A stretch of DNA of 64,000 bases from contig NZ_QZWI01000009.1 in the NCBI RefSeq assembly GCF_003614975.1, positions 124,001 to 188,000 on the forward strand. Direction: 5' to 3'. The notes below the pieces were generated by a model, which was given only the letters and a program-made list of their open reading frames with translations, was not told the origin of the DNA and ran no database searches. The translations under genes were made by a program, and so were the position numbers. Origin of the DNA: Rahnella bruchi. Lineage in GTDB: Bacteria; Pseudomonadota; Gammaproteobacteria; Enterobacterales; Enterobacteriaceae. This document shows positions 34,325 to 44,400 of this stretch, piece after piece (the stretch's first letter is position 1; every line of letters begins with the position of its first letter).

Positions 34325-34793
34325 ATCCGGCTCATTTTGAACTTACCACAGCGCCTTTTCTCTGCCTGAGGTCAGAAGAACACTTTTTCTGACCTCATCC
34401 TTAATTCAACTTTCCAATTCATGCCCGCTTTTTCGTAAGAACCCATCTTTCGCTGCCTGGGTCTTGCTCCCTTCCCGCCGCATTCATTGTTAATTCCCTT
34501 AACAAGCACCACAAACACGTCACAGAAACATTTCAATGATGTGATTCACTGCAAAAATAAGCACAAAGAGTCAAATTCACTCAATTTATTGATTTTAAGG
34601 AAAATTAACTCAAAAAGATGACTTTTTATACGTTTTTTATTCTTTTTAGTTATTAAAAATACATATAGGGCGCACATAGAAACCCAAATAACTATTAGCA
34701 AACTATTAATATTTACAGTTATTAGATGTATACTCATTTCCGTAGTGTGAAGCACCGGATAATGAAAACATAAAAATCGACGAGGTTAAAATC
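34325..34793. other. Intergenic region argR / yhcN-like 1
   Basis: 469 bases. Near argR is the 11-bp hairpin listed separately. The part from about 34500 to 34793 is strongly AT-rich and should contain the promoter of the first yhcN-like gene. A TATACT at 34727-34732 is a possible -10, with no clear -35. No gene seen. Confidence 0.55.
34367..34397 (+). terminator. argR terminator-like hairpin
   Basis: TGAGGTCAGAA and TTCTGACCTCA form a perfect 11-bp stem with a nine-base loop. The T content after it is modest (TCCTTAATT), so its strength is uncertain. Confidence 0.65.
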
Positions 34794-35057
34794 ATGAAAG
34801 TTAAAACTACAATCGCAACATTAAGCATTCTTTCTGCTCTGTCATTTGGCGTTTTTGCAGCACAACCTGTCACTCAGGAACAAGCTTCAAATCTGCAATC
34901 AACCGGTATGATCAGCGTGAGCGGCGTCGCCGGCGCACCTTCGGATATCCGTCAGGCGCTGTCTGATAAAGCCGATGCCAAAGGCGCTAAAGCATTCCGT
35001 GTTATCGAAGTTCGTGAAGAAGGTAACTACCACGCTACCGCTGAAATTTACCAGTAA
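34794..35057 (+). CDS. yhcN: YhcN-like periplasmic protein (DUF1471), copy 1
   Basis: 87 residues. Signal peptide about 1-22 (LSALSFGVFA, cut after AQ-preceding Ala), then one DUF1471/BhsA-McbA domain with TGMISVSGVAGAPSDIRQAL and the KADAKGAKAFRVIEV core, ending TAEIYQ. E. coli yhcN is the neighbour of argR; it is periplasmic and linked to acid/peroxide stress and biofilm. Ribosome site GACGAGG precedes the ATG. Paralogue immediately downstream. Confidence 0.9.
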   Translation: MKVKTTIATLSILSALSFGVFAAQPVTQEQASNLQSTGMISVSGVAGAPSDIRQALSDKADAKGAKAFRVIEVREEGNYHATAEIYQ

Positions 35058-35257
35058 GTTCAGGTAACCGAAGCGAAGGGGCCTGAATGACTCGGGCCCG
35101 CGCAATGCGCATTAAGACGGATTTGTCACTGCATCATCAGCGTTCCCGCAGGCTTTACGCACTCCCGAACCCGATATAACAGTTCTGATGAATCCAGACC
35201 TCAATCGACGTTGCTATCGAAATAATCCAACAACGTCAGTGAAATCAGGAAATTATC

Positions 35258-35521
35258 ATGAAAATCATTACTACTATTGCCGCCCTTAGCCTGTTATCAG
35301 CTGTTTCTTTCGGCGCATCAGCCGCTCAGTTGGTGACCAATCAGCAGGCCGAAAATTTACAGCCTATGGGTATGATCAGCGTCAGCGGCGTTGATGGTGT
35401 TCCGACCGATATCCGCCAGCAACTGTCTGATAAAGCCGACAGTAAAGGTGCTAAATCTTTCCGCGTGATAGAAGCCCATAACGACGGCGCTTATCATGCT
35501 ACCGCAGAAATCTACCAGTAA
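35258..35521 (+). CDS. YhcN-like periplasmic protein (DUF1471), copy 2
   Basis: 87 residues, same plan as copy 1: signal peptide ending ASAAQ, then MGMISVSGVDGVPTDIRQQL, SDKADSKGAKSFRVIEA, ending TAEIYQ. About 70% identical by eye. It lies 200 bases downstream in the same direction. It arose by tandem duplication; E. coli has only one copy at argR. The copies may differ in regulation. Confidence 0.9.
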   Translation: MKIITTIAALSLLSAVSFGASAAQLVTNQQAENLQPMGMISVSGVDGVPTDIRQQLSDKADSKGAKSFRVIEAHNDGAYHATAEIYQ

Positions 35522-35621
35522 GATTTCTGAGTAAGTCCCTGATACAAAGCCACTGTTTGAGTATTTTTGAATTAGCGTTACCGGGTTTCAACAGCCACCG
35601 TTTGAAGAAATACAGCGAAAA

Positions 35622-35745
35622 TACACTGCGCTGTTGAGGCTGGAAGGAGAGCTGACACTGCCACTGCCTCGCTCTCCGGCTAACGATACCCTCGTCGTCC
35701 TGTCCGACGACACCCTTTGGCCCTCAATTTTGAGGGCTTTTTTTT
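35622..35745 (+). ncRNA. Candidate small RNA (three hairpins and a U-run)
   Basis: After the second yhcN-like gene the plus strand shows three consecutive stems. GGAGAGC (35646-35652) pairs with GCTCTCC (35671-35677), TCGTCG (35692-35697) with CGACGA (35705-35710), and GCCCTCAA (35720-35727) with TTGAGGGC (35730-35737), the last followed by eight T. No open frame fits. The 5' end is uncertain: TACACT at about 35622 could be a -10, or the RNA could be released from the yhcN mRNA 3' end. I know no family it matches. The layout is that of a Hfq-type sRNA, but this is inference. Confidence 0.45.
35720..35745 (+). terminator. Intrinsic terminator of the yhcN-like 2 / sRNA unit
   Basis: GCCCTCAA, TT, TTGAGGGC followed by TTTTTTTT. 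Strong. Confidence 0.92.
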
Positions 35746-35780
35746 GCCTGAATCTTGTGTCTTTCACGTGGGCGACAGAC

Positions 35781-35806
35781 AAAAAAAAGCACAGCCGGAG
35801 CTGTGC
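35781..35806 (-). terminator. mpl terminator
   Basis: Minus strand GCACAGC, loop TCCG, GCTGTGC then eight T. Just past the mpl stop. Confidence 0.9.
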
Positions 35807-35828
35807 CTGTATCCATCAACCGACGGTT

Positions 35829-37214
35829 TTACAGCTGTTGCGCCGCCTGGGCTTTGGCTGCCAGTGCCGTCAGCAGCTTGCCGTGAATGCCACCAAAACC
35901 ACCGTTGCTCATCACCAGAATATGGTCGCCCGGCTGAGAAGCCTTGATAACCATATCCACCAGTGAATCCACATCTGCGCTCCAGTGTGCGGGCTGAACG
36001 CAATGTTCAGCCACTTCAGCTACCTGCCACGGAATATGCTGCGGCTGTAACAGGAAGACCTCATCAGCACGACCCAGTGACGGCGCCAGTTCATTCTTAC
36101 TCATCCCCATTTTCATGGTGTTTGAGCGAGGTTCGAGCACCGCAAGAATGCGCGCAGTCCCGCCAACCTTGCTGCGTAAAGCAGAAAGCGTGGCCAGAAT
36201 GGCTGTCGGGTGGTGAGCGAAATCGTCGTATACGCTCACACCATTTTCGACACCGCGAAGCTCCAGGCGGCGACGGGCATTGATAAATTCACCCAACGCT
36301 TTGCAGGCATCTTCCGGTTTAACGCCAACATGACGGGCAGCCGCAATCGCCATCAGACCGTTATGCATGTTGTGTTCGCCAACCAGATTCCAGTTGACCT
36401 GACCGACCACTTCGCCGTGCAGATACACTTCGAAAGCGCTGGCGTCTGGCGTCAGTTTTTTCGCATCCCATGCACAATTTTCAGTTTCACCGGCAAACTC
36501 CTGTTCACTCCAGCAGCCCATCGCCAACACTTGTTTCAGCGGTGTGTCGTTTTCAGGCAGGATAATTTTGCCTTTGCCCGGCACCAGACGTACCAGATGG
36601 TGGAACTGCTTCTGAATGGCCCTAAGGTCGTCGAAGATATCAGCGTGATCGAACTCAAGATTATTAAGTACCAAAGTACGCGGACTGTAATGAACGAATT
36701 TGGATCGTTTATCAAAGAACGCACAGTCGTATTCGTCTGCTTCCAGCACCATAAACGGGCTGTTACCCAGACGCGCAGATACGTCGAAGTTCCCCGGCAC
36801 GCCGCCAATAACGTAGCCCGGCTCATAGCCACAGGCTTCGAGGATCCACGTAACCATTCCCGCCGTCGTCGTTTTGCCGTGTGTACCCGCTACAGCAATA
36901 ACCCAGCGCCCAGGAAGAACGTGATCATGCAGCCATTGTGGCCCTGAAACATAAGGGATCCCCTGTTCCAGCACGGCCTCGACGCACGGGTTACCACGCG
37001 TCATCGCGTTACCGATAATGACCAGGTCAGGTTGCGGGTCGAGCTGTGCAGGATCATAACCCTGGATCAGTTCGATCCCCTGATTTTCCAGAAGCGTACT
37101 CATCGGTGGATAAACGTTGTCGTCCGAACCGGTGACCTGATGCCCCTGAGCACGTGCCAGCATCGCCAGCCCGCCCATAAACGTGCCGCAAATCCCAAGA
37201 ATATGAATGCGCAT
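35829..37214 (-). CDS. mpl: UDP-MurNAc:L-alanyl-gamma-D-glutamyl-meso-DAP ligase
   Basis: 461 residues (E. coli 457), a Mur-ligase fold. The N-terminal Rossmann motif is HILGICGTFMGGLAMLARAQ, the ATP loop VAGTHGKTTTAGMV, and the central EADEYDCAFFDKRSKF; the C-terminal domain has YDDFAHHPTAI. It re-attaches recycled tripeptide to UDP-MurNAc. Divergent from fbp, as in E. coli. Confidence 0.98.
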   Translation of the reverse strand: MRIHILGICGTFMGGLAMLARAQGHQVTGSDDNVYPPMSTLLENQGIELIQGYDPAQLDPQPDLVIIGNAMTRGNPCVEAVLEQGIPYVSGPQWLHDHVLPGRWVIAVAGTHGKTTTAGMVTWILEACGYEPGYVIGGVPGNFDVSARLGNSPFMVLEADEYDCAFFDKRSKFVHYSPRTLVLNNLEFDHADIFDDLRAIQKQFHHLVRLVPGKGKIILPENDTPLKQVLAMGCWSEQEFAGETENCAWDAKKLTPDASAFEVYLHGEVVGQVNWNLVGEHNMHNGLMAIAAARHVGVKPEDACKALGEFINARRRLELRGVENGVSVYDDFAHHPTAILATLSALRSKVGGTARILAVLEPRSNTMKMGMSKNELAPSLGRADEVFLLQPQHIPWQVAEVAEHCVQPAHWSADVDSLVDMVIKASQPGDHILVMSNGGFGGIHGKLLTALAAKAQAAQQL

Positions 37215-37381
37215 ATATTTTCCATTGATGCCTTTAAGTCAGCCGCTATTCTACCGCTCAGATTCCTCCAGAAGAAATGGATTTGCCTATGATTCGTCCA
37301 TATATTTGGGCTAAACTGCCTCCGCTCTTGTGAAATTTTTATTAACGTACCGTTATCTATCCTCGATTCAGGGAAAGTGTC

Positions 37382-38386
37382 ATGAAAACGTTAGGCGAAT
37401 TTATTGTTGAAAAGCAGCAGGATTTTCCACATGCAACAGGTGAACTGACAGCGTTGCTTTCAGCAATAAAACTCGGCGCCAAAATCATTCACCGCGACAT
37501 CAACAAAGCGGGTCTGGTTGATATTCTGGGCACCAGTGGTGCAGAGAATGTGCAGGGTGAAGTGCAGATGAAACTCGATCTGTACGCAAATGAAAAACTA
37601 AAAGCAGCCATGAAGGCGCGCGGTGAAATTGCCGGTATCGCGTCAGAAGAAGAAGACGAAATTGTTATTTTCGAGGGCGAACGCGCTGAAAATGCAAAGT
37701 ACGTGATTTTGATGGATCCGCTGGATGGTTCCTCCAATATCGACGTTAACGTCTCCGTCGGTACCATCTTCTCAATTTACCGTCGTACCACCCCGCTGGG
37801 TCAGTCTGTTACTGAAGCTGATTTCCTGCAACCGGGGAATCGTCAGGTAGCCGCAGGTTACGTGGTGTATGGTTCTTCTACCATGCTGGTGTACACCACT
37901 GGTGCGGGTGTTCATGCCTTTACTTACGATCCTTCTCTCGGTGTATTCTGCCTCTCTCACGAAAAAGTCTGTTTCCCTAAAAAAGGCAACATGTACTCTA
38001 TCAACGAAGGTAACTACATCAAGTTCCCTCTTGGCGTTAAAAAATACATCAAGTATTGCCAGGAGCAGGATGAAGCCACGCAACGCCCTTACACTTCACG
38101 TTATATCGGCTCGCTGGTTGCAGACTTCCACCGTAACCTGCTGAAAGGCGGCATTTATATTTACCCAAGCACCGCCAGCCATCCGAACGGAAAACTGCGT
38201 TTGCTGTATGAATGCAACCCGATAGCTTTCCTTGCGGAGCAGGCGGGTGGCAAAGCCAGTGACGGGAAAAATCGTATTCTGGATATCGTTCCGCAGAAAC
38301 TGCATGAACGTGCGCCGTTTTTTGTTGGTAACACCTCGATGGTGGAGGATGCAGAACGCTTTATCGCTCAATTCCCGGATGAATAA
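37382..38386 (+). CDS. fbp: Fructose-1,6-bisphosphatase class I
   Basis: 334 residues (E. coli 332). Metal/phosphate signature [20 protein letters not shown], sugar-binding [14 protein letters not shown]-like stretch ([17 protein letters not shown]) and [10 protein letters not shown]. Gluconeogenic enzyme. Followed by a strong terminator. Confidence 0.99.
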   Translation: MKTLGEFIVEKQQDFPHATGELTALLSAIKLGAKIIHRDINKAGLVDILGTSGAENVQGEVQMKLDLYANEKLKAAMKARGEIAGIASEEEDEIVIFEGERAENAKYVILMDPLDGSSNIDVNVSVGTIFSIYRRTTPLGQSVTEADFLQPGNRQVAAGYVVYGSSTMLVYTTGAGVHAFTYDPSLGVFCLSHEKVCFPKKGNMYSINEGNYIKFPLGVKKYIKYCQEQDEATQRPYTSRYIGSLVADFHRNLLKGGIYIYPSTASHPNGKLRLLYECNPIAFLAEQAGGKASDGKNRILDIVPQKLHERAPFFVGNTSMVEDAERFIAQFPDE

Positions 38387-38470
38387 TCATACTTGCCTCA
38401 AAAAAATCATCTGAGAATGAACGTGATACCTGTGTAACCTTGCATTCCTCCCGATACAAAAACTAAACGT

Positions 38471-38500
38471 AAAAAGGTGGCTTCTCAGCCACCTTTTCTT
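38471..38500. terminator. Terminator between fbp and the chemoreceptor gene
   Basis: GGTGGCT, loop TCTC, AGCCACC, flanked by AAAAA and TTTTCTTT; can act in both directions. Confidence 0.88.
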
Positions 38501-38522
38501 TATTCAGCCCGACAATCAGAAA

Positions 38523-40094
38523 TCAGAACTGACCGGCACGGTTGAGTTTAAAGACCGCCATGCTTTCAGCCAGCAACTGCGCCTGCTCTTCCAGAGAACG
38601 CGTCGCCGCCGTCGCCTGTTCTACCAGCGCCGCATTTTGCTGTGCCACCTGATCCATCTGGGTAATCGCCACGTTCACCTGTTCTATTCCGTGGGTCTGC
38701 TCGGTGGTGGCGATAGAAATCTCGCGCATCAGGCTGGTCACGCGTGTCACTTCGCTGGAGATTTCCAGCATCGTATCAGCGGCTGATTTCACCATATCCG
38801 ACCCTTCAGAAACGCGGCTCTCAGAATCAACAATCAACTCTTTGATTTCTTTGGCAGATTGCGCACTGCGTTGCGCCAGACTGCGCACTTCGCCGGCTAC
38901 CACCGCAAAACCTCGCCCCTGCTCGCCCGCTCTCGCTGCTTCGACGGCGGCATTCAGCGCCAGAATATTGGTCTGGAATGCAATGCCGTCGATAACGGTA
39001 ATAATGTCGCCGATGCGTTTTGAGCTGTCGGTAATCCCCTGCATTTTATCCATAACCCGATGGACGACTTCGCTGCCCTTACCGGCAATAACCGATACGC
39101 TTTGTGCCAGCTGGTTTGCCTGTTCGGAATTCGCAGCATTCATACGCACGGTCGATGTCAGCTGTTCCATGCTCGCGGCGGTTTCCTCGAGCGACGCGGC
39201 GGATTCTTCCGTACGCTGCGCCAGATGTACGTTACCGGCAGCCAGTTCACGGGAACCCACATCAATCTGATTTCCGGCATCGCGCACGCGCCCTACCGAT
39301 TCAACCAGCGAATCCTGCATTTGTTTCATCGCTTTCAGCAGACGTCCCATCTCATTATTGCGGGAATCATCGATGTCATGAGTCAGATCGCCTTTGGCGA
39401 TGTATTCCAGCTGAGCGATAGAGAAATTTAGCGGATGCATAATGATTTTCTGCAAGGCAAACCAGGCCAGTACCGCGATTATCAGCGCGATGATGAACGC
39501 CGCCACAATCACTGTCAGCTGGATACGTGCGTTGGCGCGCGCCTGTTCGATGCGCTTGCTGGTGTTATCAACCGCATAAGCGCGAAAATCTGCCAGCGCT
39601 TTGTCATAAGCATTGCTGTAAGGGGTGATTTTGTTTTCCAGCACATCGTAATAACCGTCCGCACTTTGCGCCTGAAGCGCAGCCAGAAGCGGTACTAAAC
39701 CGTTAGCTTTATAGGCGTCGTAGGTTTTCTTCACGGCGTCGGATAAATCTCTGCCCTGCTGAGTTTCATCTTGAATACTGACAAATTTCGCCAGATCGGT
39801 ATCAGCCTGTTTGATATAACCGGCAATGCGGTCGGCAGTCGTTTTAGCATCATCCATCATGCCAATTTCCAGCTGACGTACAGCCACACCGCTGGCGACA
39901 CGGGTACGCAGCGAGAAACTGTAGCTGTCGGCCAGTGAACCGAGTTCATCGCCCTGAAGCTGATTAATCTTTTGCAGGGAAGTGGCACTTTGCCTGATAG
40001 CGTTGGTACCCAGCACGCTAACCAGCAATAAAATCAACGTCATAAATACCAGCAAACCGATCAGACCGGCTTTTACGCTCAACTTATTCAACAT
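38523..40094 (-). CDS. Methyl-accepting chemotaxis protein (Tar/Tsr type)
   Basis: 523 residues. Transmembrane helix 1 (about 8-30), a four-helix-bundle periplasmic sensor (about 35-190, TarH-like), helix 2 (about 193-216), HAMP (about 217-270), then the cytoplasmic coiled coil. The hairpin tip is [20 protein letters not shown] and [20 protein letters not shown]. The C-terminus ends NRAGQF and lacks the NWETF/NWESF pentapeptide that binds CheR/CheB. Ligand unknown. It sits between fbp and ppa, where E. coli has the ytfQRT-yjfF sugar transporter. A FliA-type promoter precedes it. Confidence 0.95.
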   Translation of the reverse strand: MLNKLSVKAGLIGLLVFMTLILLLVSVLGTNAIRQSATSLQKINQLQGDELGSLADSYSFSLRTRVASGVAVRQLEIGMMDDAKTTADRIAGYIKQADTDLAKFVSIQDETQQGRDLSDAVKKTYDAYKANGLVPLLAALQAQSADGYYDVLENKITPYSNAYDKALADFRAYAVDNTSKRIEQARANARIQLTVIVAAFIIALIIAVLAWFALQKIIMHPLNFSIAQLEYIAKGDLTHDIDDSRNNEMGRLLKAMKQMQDSLVESVGRVRDAGNQIDVGSRELAAGNVHLAQRTEESAASLEETAASMEQLTSTVRMNAANSEQANQLAQSVSVIAGKGSEVVHRVMDKMQGITDSSKRIGDIITVIDGIAFQTNILALNAAVEAARAGEQGRGFAVVAGEVRSLAQRSAQSAKEIKELIVDSESRVSEGSDMVKSAADTMLEISSEVTRVTSLMREISIATTEQTHGIEQVNVAITQMDQVAQQNAALVEQATAATRSLEEQAQLLAESMAVFKLNRAGQF

Positions 40095-40410
40095 ACGATG
40101 TTATCCAGCTATTCAGGTGAAAAGAGATACTTCCGGTGAGGTAGGGATCAGGTGATTCCTGACTTTTTGTTTGAATATTGTTATCGGCAACGGACTAAAT
40201 ATCTTGATAAGAAATGTAAAAACAGGCAGTTACGCGGTAAAGCACCGGAAGAGTGAATTTTACTGCCACCGGAGAAGATTTTGCTGCCTCTTCGCAGCAG
40301 GTCGTGCCGGAAAATACGCTAAGAGGTTCTGACGAAAAGGGCGGGAATTCGCGGGAGAGTTGGCTATAATGTGCGGCACTCTATTCCTGGTTCAACGAAG
40401 GAAACCAACC
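40095..40410. other. Divergent control region chemoreceptor / ppa
   Basis: 316 bases. The left half holds the FliA-type promoter of the chemoreceptor (40181-40207). On the ppa side a perfect -10 TATAAT lies at 40365-40370, with no good -35 at 16-18 bases; ppa transcription probably starts around 40377. No gene seen. Confidence 0.6.
40181..40207 (-). promoter_or_regulatory. FliA (sigma28)-type promoter of the chemoreceptor gene
   Basis: On the minus strand TCAAGATA (40207-40200), 11 bases, then GCCGATAA (40188-40181). The -10 equals the consensus exactly, the spacer is exact, and the -35 keeps five of eight bases of TAAAGTTT. The start codon is about 80 bases downstream. Confidence 0.82.
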
Positions 40411-40941
40411 ATGAGCTTACTGAATGTCCCGGCGGGCAAAGAACTGCCAGAAGATATCTATGTCGTTATCGAAATCCCTGCAAATGCAGATCCTATCAAG
40501 TACGAAGTGGATAAAGATACCGGCGCGCTGTTTGTAGACCGTTTCATGTCTACAGCGATGTTCTATCCGTGCAACTACGGTTACATCAACCACACTCTGT
40601 CTCTGGATGGCGACCCGGTTGACGTTCTGGTTCCGACTCCATACCCGCTGCAACCAGGTTCTGTGATCCGCTGCCGCCCTGTCGGTATGCTGAAAATGAC
40701 CGACGAAGCCGGTGAAGATGCGAAACTGGTTGCTGTTCCGCACACCAAACTGAGCAAAGAATACGATCACATCAAAGATGTGAACGACCTGCCAGAACTG
40801 CTGCGCGGCCAGATCACCCACTTCTTCGAGCAATACAAAGCGCTGGAAAAAGGCAAATGGGTAAAAGTTGACGGTTGGGCTGACGCTGCTGCAGCAAAAG
40901 CTGAAATCGTGACTTCTTTCGAACGTGCTAAAAACAAATAA
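40411..40941 (+). CDS. ppa: Inorganic pyrophosphatase (family I)
   Basis: 176 residues from ATG 40411 (the E. coli length and start [10 protein letters not shown]). The longer frame from 40360 has no ribosome site. Signature DGDPVDVLV with the three metal-binding aspartates. Hydrolyses pyrophosphate released by biosynthesis. Confidence 0.99.
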   Translation: MSLLNVPAGKELPEDIYVVIEIPANADPIKYEVDKDTGALFVDRFMSTAMFYPCNYGYINHTLSLDGDPVDVLVPTPYPLQPGSVIRCRPVGMLKMTDEAGEDAKLVAVPHTKLSKEYDHIKDVNDLPELLRGQITHFFEQYKALEKGKWVKVDGWADAAAAKAEIVTSFERAKNK

Positions 40942-40974
40942 GCCTTCAGCTGTTTGAATTACTGCCGTTTGAAT

Positions 40975-41007
40975 AAAAAAAACACCGCCAGATGGCGGTG
41001 TTTTTTT
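40975..41007. terminator. Bidirectional terminator between ppa and ytfP
   Basis: ACACCGCC, loop AGAT, GGCGGTGT, with a long A-run before and seven T after. Confidence 0.92.
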
Positions 41008-41058
41008 ATGTATTAAGCGTTGTCAGACAACGATTATTTTTAGACGACCTTGCTCAGA

Positions 41059-41412
41059 TTACTCACTGACGGCTTCATTACGCTTCACCCAGTCTCCACC
41101 TTCTATTCTCGGCACACCGTCCAGTGAGCGAATATAGAGGTAAATCCAGGCGCTTCCATAAGGTGTCGAAATCAGCTCACGGCGGTAATCCTTGGTGTTA
41201 CTTTTCAGCTCATCCAACTCAGCCATGATTGACGAGTTAATGCGGTAAACTTCGCAATAGACTTTGCCTTCCCCTGGAATAACAGCAGGATAGTGGCCCA
41301 GATTATACAGGGCATACCCTTCCAGCTCATGGTCACCCAACCATTGAGCATTCGTCATCCAATGACTGTTGCCTTGCTTGCGTCGCAGACTACCGTAAAC
41401 AATTATTCGCAT
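41059..41412 (-). CDS. ytfP: Gamma-glutamylcyclotransferase-fold protein YtfP
   Basis: 117 residues from ATG 41412 (MRIIVYGSLRRKQGNSHWM). The in-frame extension to 41454 would overlap tamB. AIG2/GGCT fold with the YGSLR loop and the acidic stretch AELDELKSN. Enzymatic activity unproven. It follows tamB by 31 bases, probably one operon tamA-tamB-ytfP. Confidence 0.93.
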   Translation of the reverse strand: MRIIVYGSLRRKQGNSHWMTNAQWLGDHELEGYALYNLGHYPAVIPGEGKVYCEVYRINSSIMAELDELKSNTKDYRRELISTPYGSAWIYLYIRSLDGVPRIEGGDWVKRNEAVSE

Positions 41413-41443
41413 GTTTATATTCGTATAGTAAAAGTCACATGAA

Positions 41444-44400
41444 TTAAAACTCAAATTGATAGAGCAAATCCAATGCCTGATCGATGCCTGATACTGCCTG
41501 CAGGTAAAGCTTCGGCATCAACCGGTAGCGCAGAGTCAGAGTCGCCAGCGAGTCAAATATCCCGACACCATATTTCACCTGTAATCCCGGTAAAACATAA
41601 CCACTGACCACGACCTGAGAACTGTCTCCCACGCCCTGAGTATCCAGCGCCAGATTGCTGACCCCGAATGCCTCGCCGATTTTACCCACAAGTTTACCAC
41701 TTTGCGCAACCCCTAACCCGATAAGAGCGGAAGTCATAGCGCCACTGTCGCCACCAGAATTGTCTAATCCCTGCCCGCGAAGCAGGTAGGACAAGGCTTC
41801 CTGCTGCGACATTGCAGGATCTGAGAATATTTCAAGTTTAGGCGCATCAGCCTCACCGGTCACTCTCAAACCTGCTATCACGTCATTTTCTGTCGCTTCC
41901 GGGTTACGGATGGCTTCCAGATTCAGCAACGGCTGGTCGGCCGGACCGGAGAACAGTAACTGGCCTTTACGCACTATCAGATCCTGACCGTAAGCATGGA
42001 AACGCCCGGATGGAATATTAATCTGTCCGTTCAGTCCCAATCCGCGGCTGTCCTGCGCCACTTTCAGTGCACCTTCCAGGCGGGCTTTCAGGCCAAAGGC
42101 ATCGAGGCGGACATCTTTGCCGATATTCACCATCAGATTGCTGTTGATCGGAATTGACGTTGAAGCCGGCGCAATCGGCTGACGCTGATCGTTAAGCATC
42201 ACTTCATCCGAAGAGACTCCGACCGCGCTTTCCGGCAATTCCTGTACCGTAATACGCGCCCAGGGAATATCAACGGTTCCGTTAAGCGAGAACAGCTGCG
42301 GTGTGGCATCAAACACTAAATCCGGTGAAACGTCCAGACGCACCATCGGCGGCACGGAAACCCGCACTTTATTGCCACGGGCCGCGATACGCGCGCGCCA
42401 GGCATTAATTTCGCTCCAGTCGGCGTTACCATTCAGTTCCAGCTGGCCCTGTGCAGTTTTAATCACCCCTTCCATGACGGATGACATGCCATTGAAATTA
42501 ATGCCGATATTAGCGTCGGTGATATCAAACGGCATAAATTGCGCATCGAAATCGACACCGGTCAGCGCCAGTTTACCGAACACCAGTGGTTTCTGCGCGT
42601 TACCACCGAGACGCAGATTGGCGTTGAGAATACCTGAAGCTTTCTCGCCATCCATCAGCGCAGGTTGCAGCAAGGCCATAGAAATACGGGCAATATTCAC
42701 GTTGCCGCTGAGATTACGTTTGCCCTGCGGATCGGCAATCTGGATGCTGCCATCAAGTTGACCGTTATTGGTTATCCTGATTAACCAGTCGAGATTTGCA
42801 CGGCCATTGTCCAGCCGGGCATTCAGGTTCAGCGTATCGAAAGCGACCGGCAGCGGACTGCCCTGCACCAGTTGCTGAACTTTCACACCTTTGCCCACCA
42901 GCGAAACGCTGGCCTGTGGCAGGCCGCCCGCAGCTTTCCAGCTCACATCAGCTTTACCACTGAACGTCCCGCTCAGCTGCGTATCATCAGTCAGGAAAGG
43001 TTTGATCATCGCCAGGTCAAACCGGTTGAGCACTACGCTCGCCTGCCCGCTGGCACCGGCATCAATGGTTTTCGGCACACACAAATCTGCGTTCGGATTT
43101 TGCCAGCAGTGCGGACCAACAGTGATACGTTGCTCTTTATTGAAGTAATCCAGCGCAATGGAACGGTTGAGACGCCACTGCCCGACCGGCGTATCGAACA
43201 AGGTGTTGGTGATACTGCCTTTCCACTCTTCGGTCGCGCGGTCAAAACTCCCGCTCAGCGCCAGACGGCCGGACACCGGCTTTCCGTCCACTTTCAGCGT
43301 CAGCTCATGATGTTTCTCGTTACCTTTGGCATCGAGATTGATATCGGTGATATCCAGCGCATCCTGCTTAAGCTGCTGAACCCGCACGGCAAGATTGCCC
43401 TGGATCTGATCAGTCGAACTGACATCGCCTTTGATATTCACACGACGCACAGTCAGTGCCTGCCATTTCAGACCGGTTGCGGTCAGATCCGCCAGCAGCT
43501 TCGGTGCCTTGAGCTCGCCGCGCAGTTGTAGCATCCCTTTCACTACGCCGCCCAATCCCGGCAATGCGCCATCCAGATGCGGTGCATCCACTTTGGCGTC
43601 GAGATTCCAGGTATCGCCAAGTGTGCCTTTCACATCCAGATTATTACGGCCAAGTTCAAGGTGCAGTTGCGGAATATCCCACTGACCATAGCTGTTTCCG
43701 CGCACGTTACCCTGCGCCCTGACAGCGTTTTGCTTCACGTTGCCGGTCAGATCCAGCACTGGCACCTGCATTTGCCACGTGCCGCCGTACAGGCTGCCGC
43801 GGGTGGTGATCTTGCCCTGCAATTTTGCCGGCCAGTCGGGATACTGTTTTGCAGTATTAATACCGGTCAGTTTCAGTTCGCTGTTCCAGCTGATGGCTTT
43901 ACTCCAGTCCACCACGCCGGTCAGATCGGTATTTCCTTCGAGTGCAGCCAGACGCAGCAGCGTCAGTTTAAACTGCTCCACGTTACCTTTACCGTCGAGG
44001 GTCAATGTAGCCGGTGGGATCTGATCGCCTTTGAAATCTGAGCGCATCGACAGCGCGTAATCCGTCGCTTTGCCGCTCAAATTAAGTTTGAAACCTTTTA
44101 CCTGATATTGCGGCGTACCGGTCAGCGGCCATTGCAGCGCGTCACTGGTGAGTTTCAAATCAAGAGGCAGACCAGCTTCTGCCAGCTGAGTCTGAAGCGC
44201 CAGTTGCGCACGAACCGGACCGGAAAGATTAAGGCCGACATCCAGCTTGTCGCGCAATCCGCCACCGACTTTCAGTTTGATCTTCTCGCCCTTCAGCGGA
44301 TCGATATTCACTGCGGTGTTAATCGTCAGATCTACCGGCCAGTTTTGATTGAGCGTCGCTTGCCCTGCGCCATCTACCGAACCCTGAGCAGAGCGAACCA

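Larger units (their letters stand above)
35522..35828. other. Intergenic joint yhcN-like 2 / mpl
   Basis: 307 bases between convergent genes. It holds a structured segment ending in a plus-strand terminator (candidate small RNA, 35622-35745) and the separate mpl terminator (35781-35806). In E. coli the flanking genes are far apart, so this is a rearrangement joint relative to that genome. Confidence 0.7.

Noticed and set aside
34546-34755. 69-codon minus-strand frame in the argR-yhcN gap
   Set aside because: AT-rich, hydrophobic by composition only, no ribosome site, and overlaps the expected yhcN promoter.
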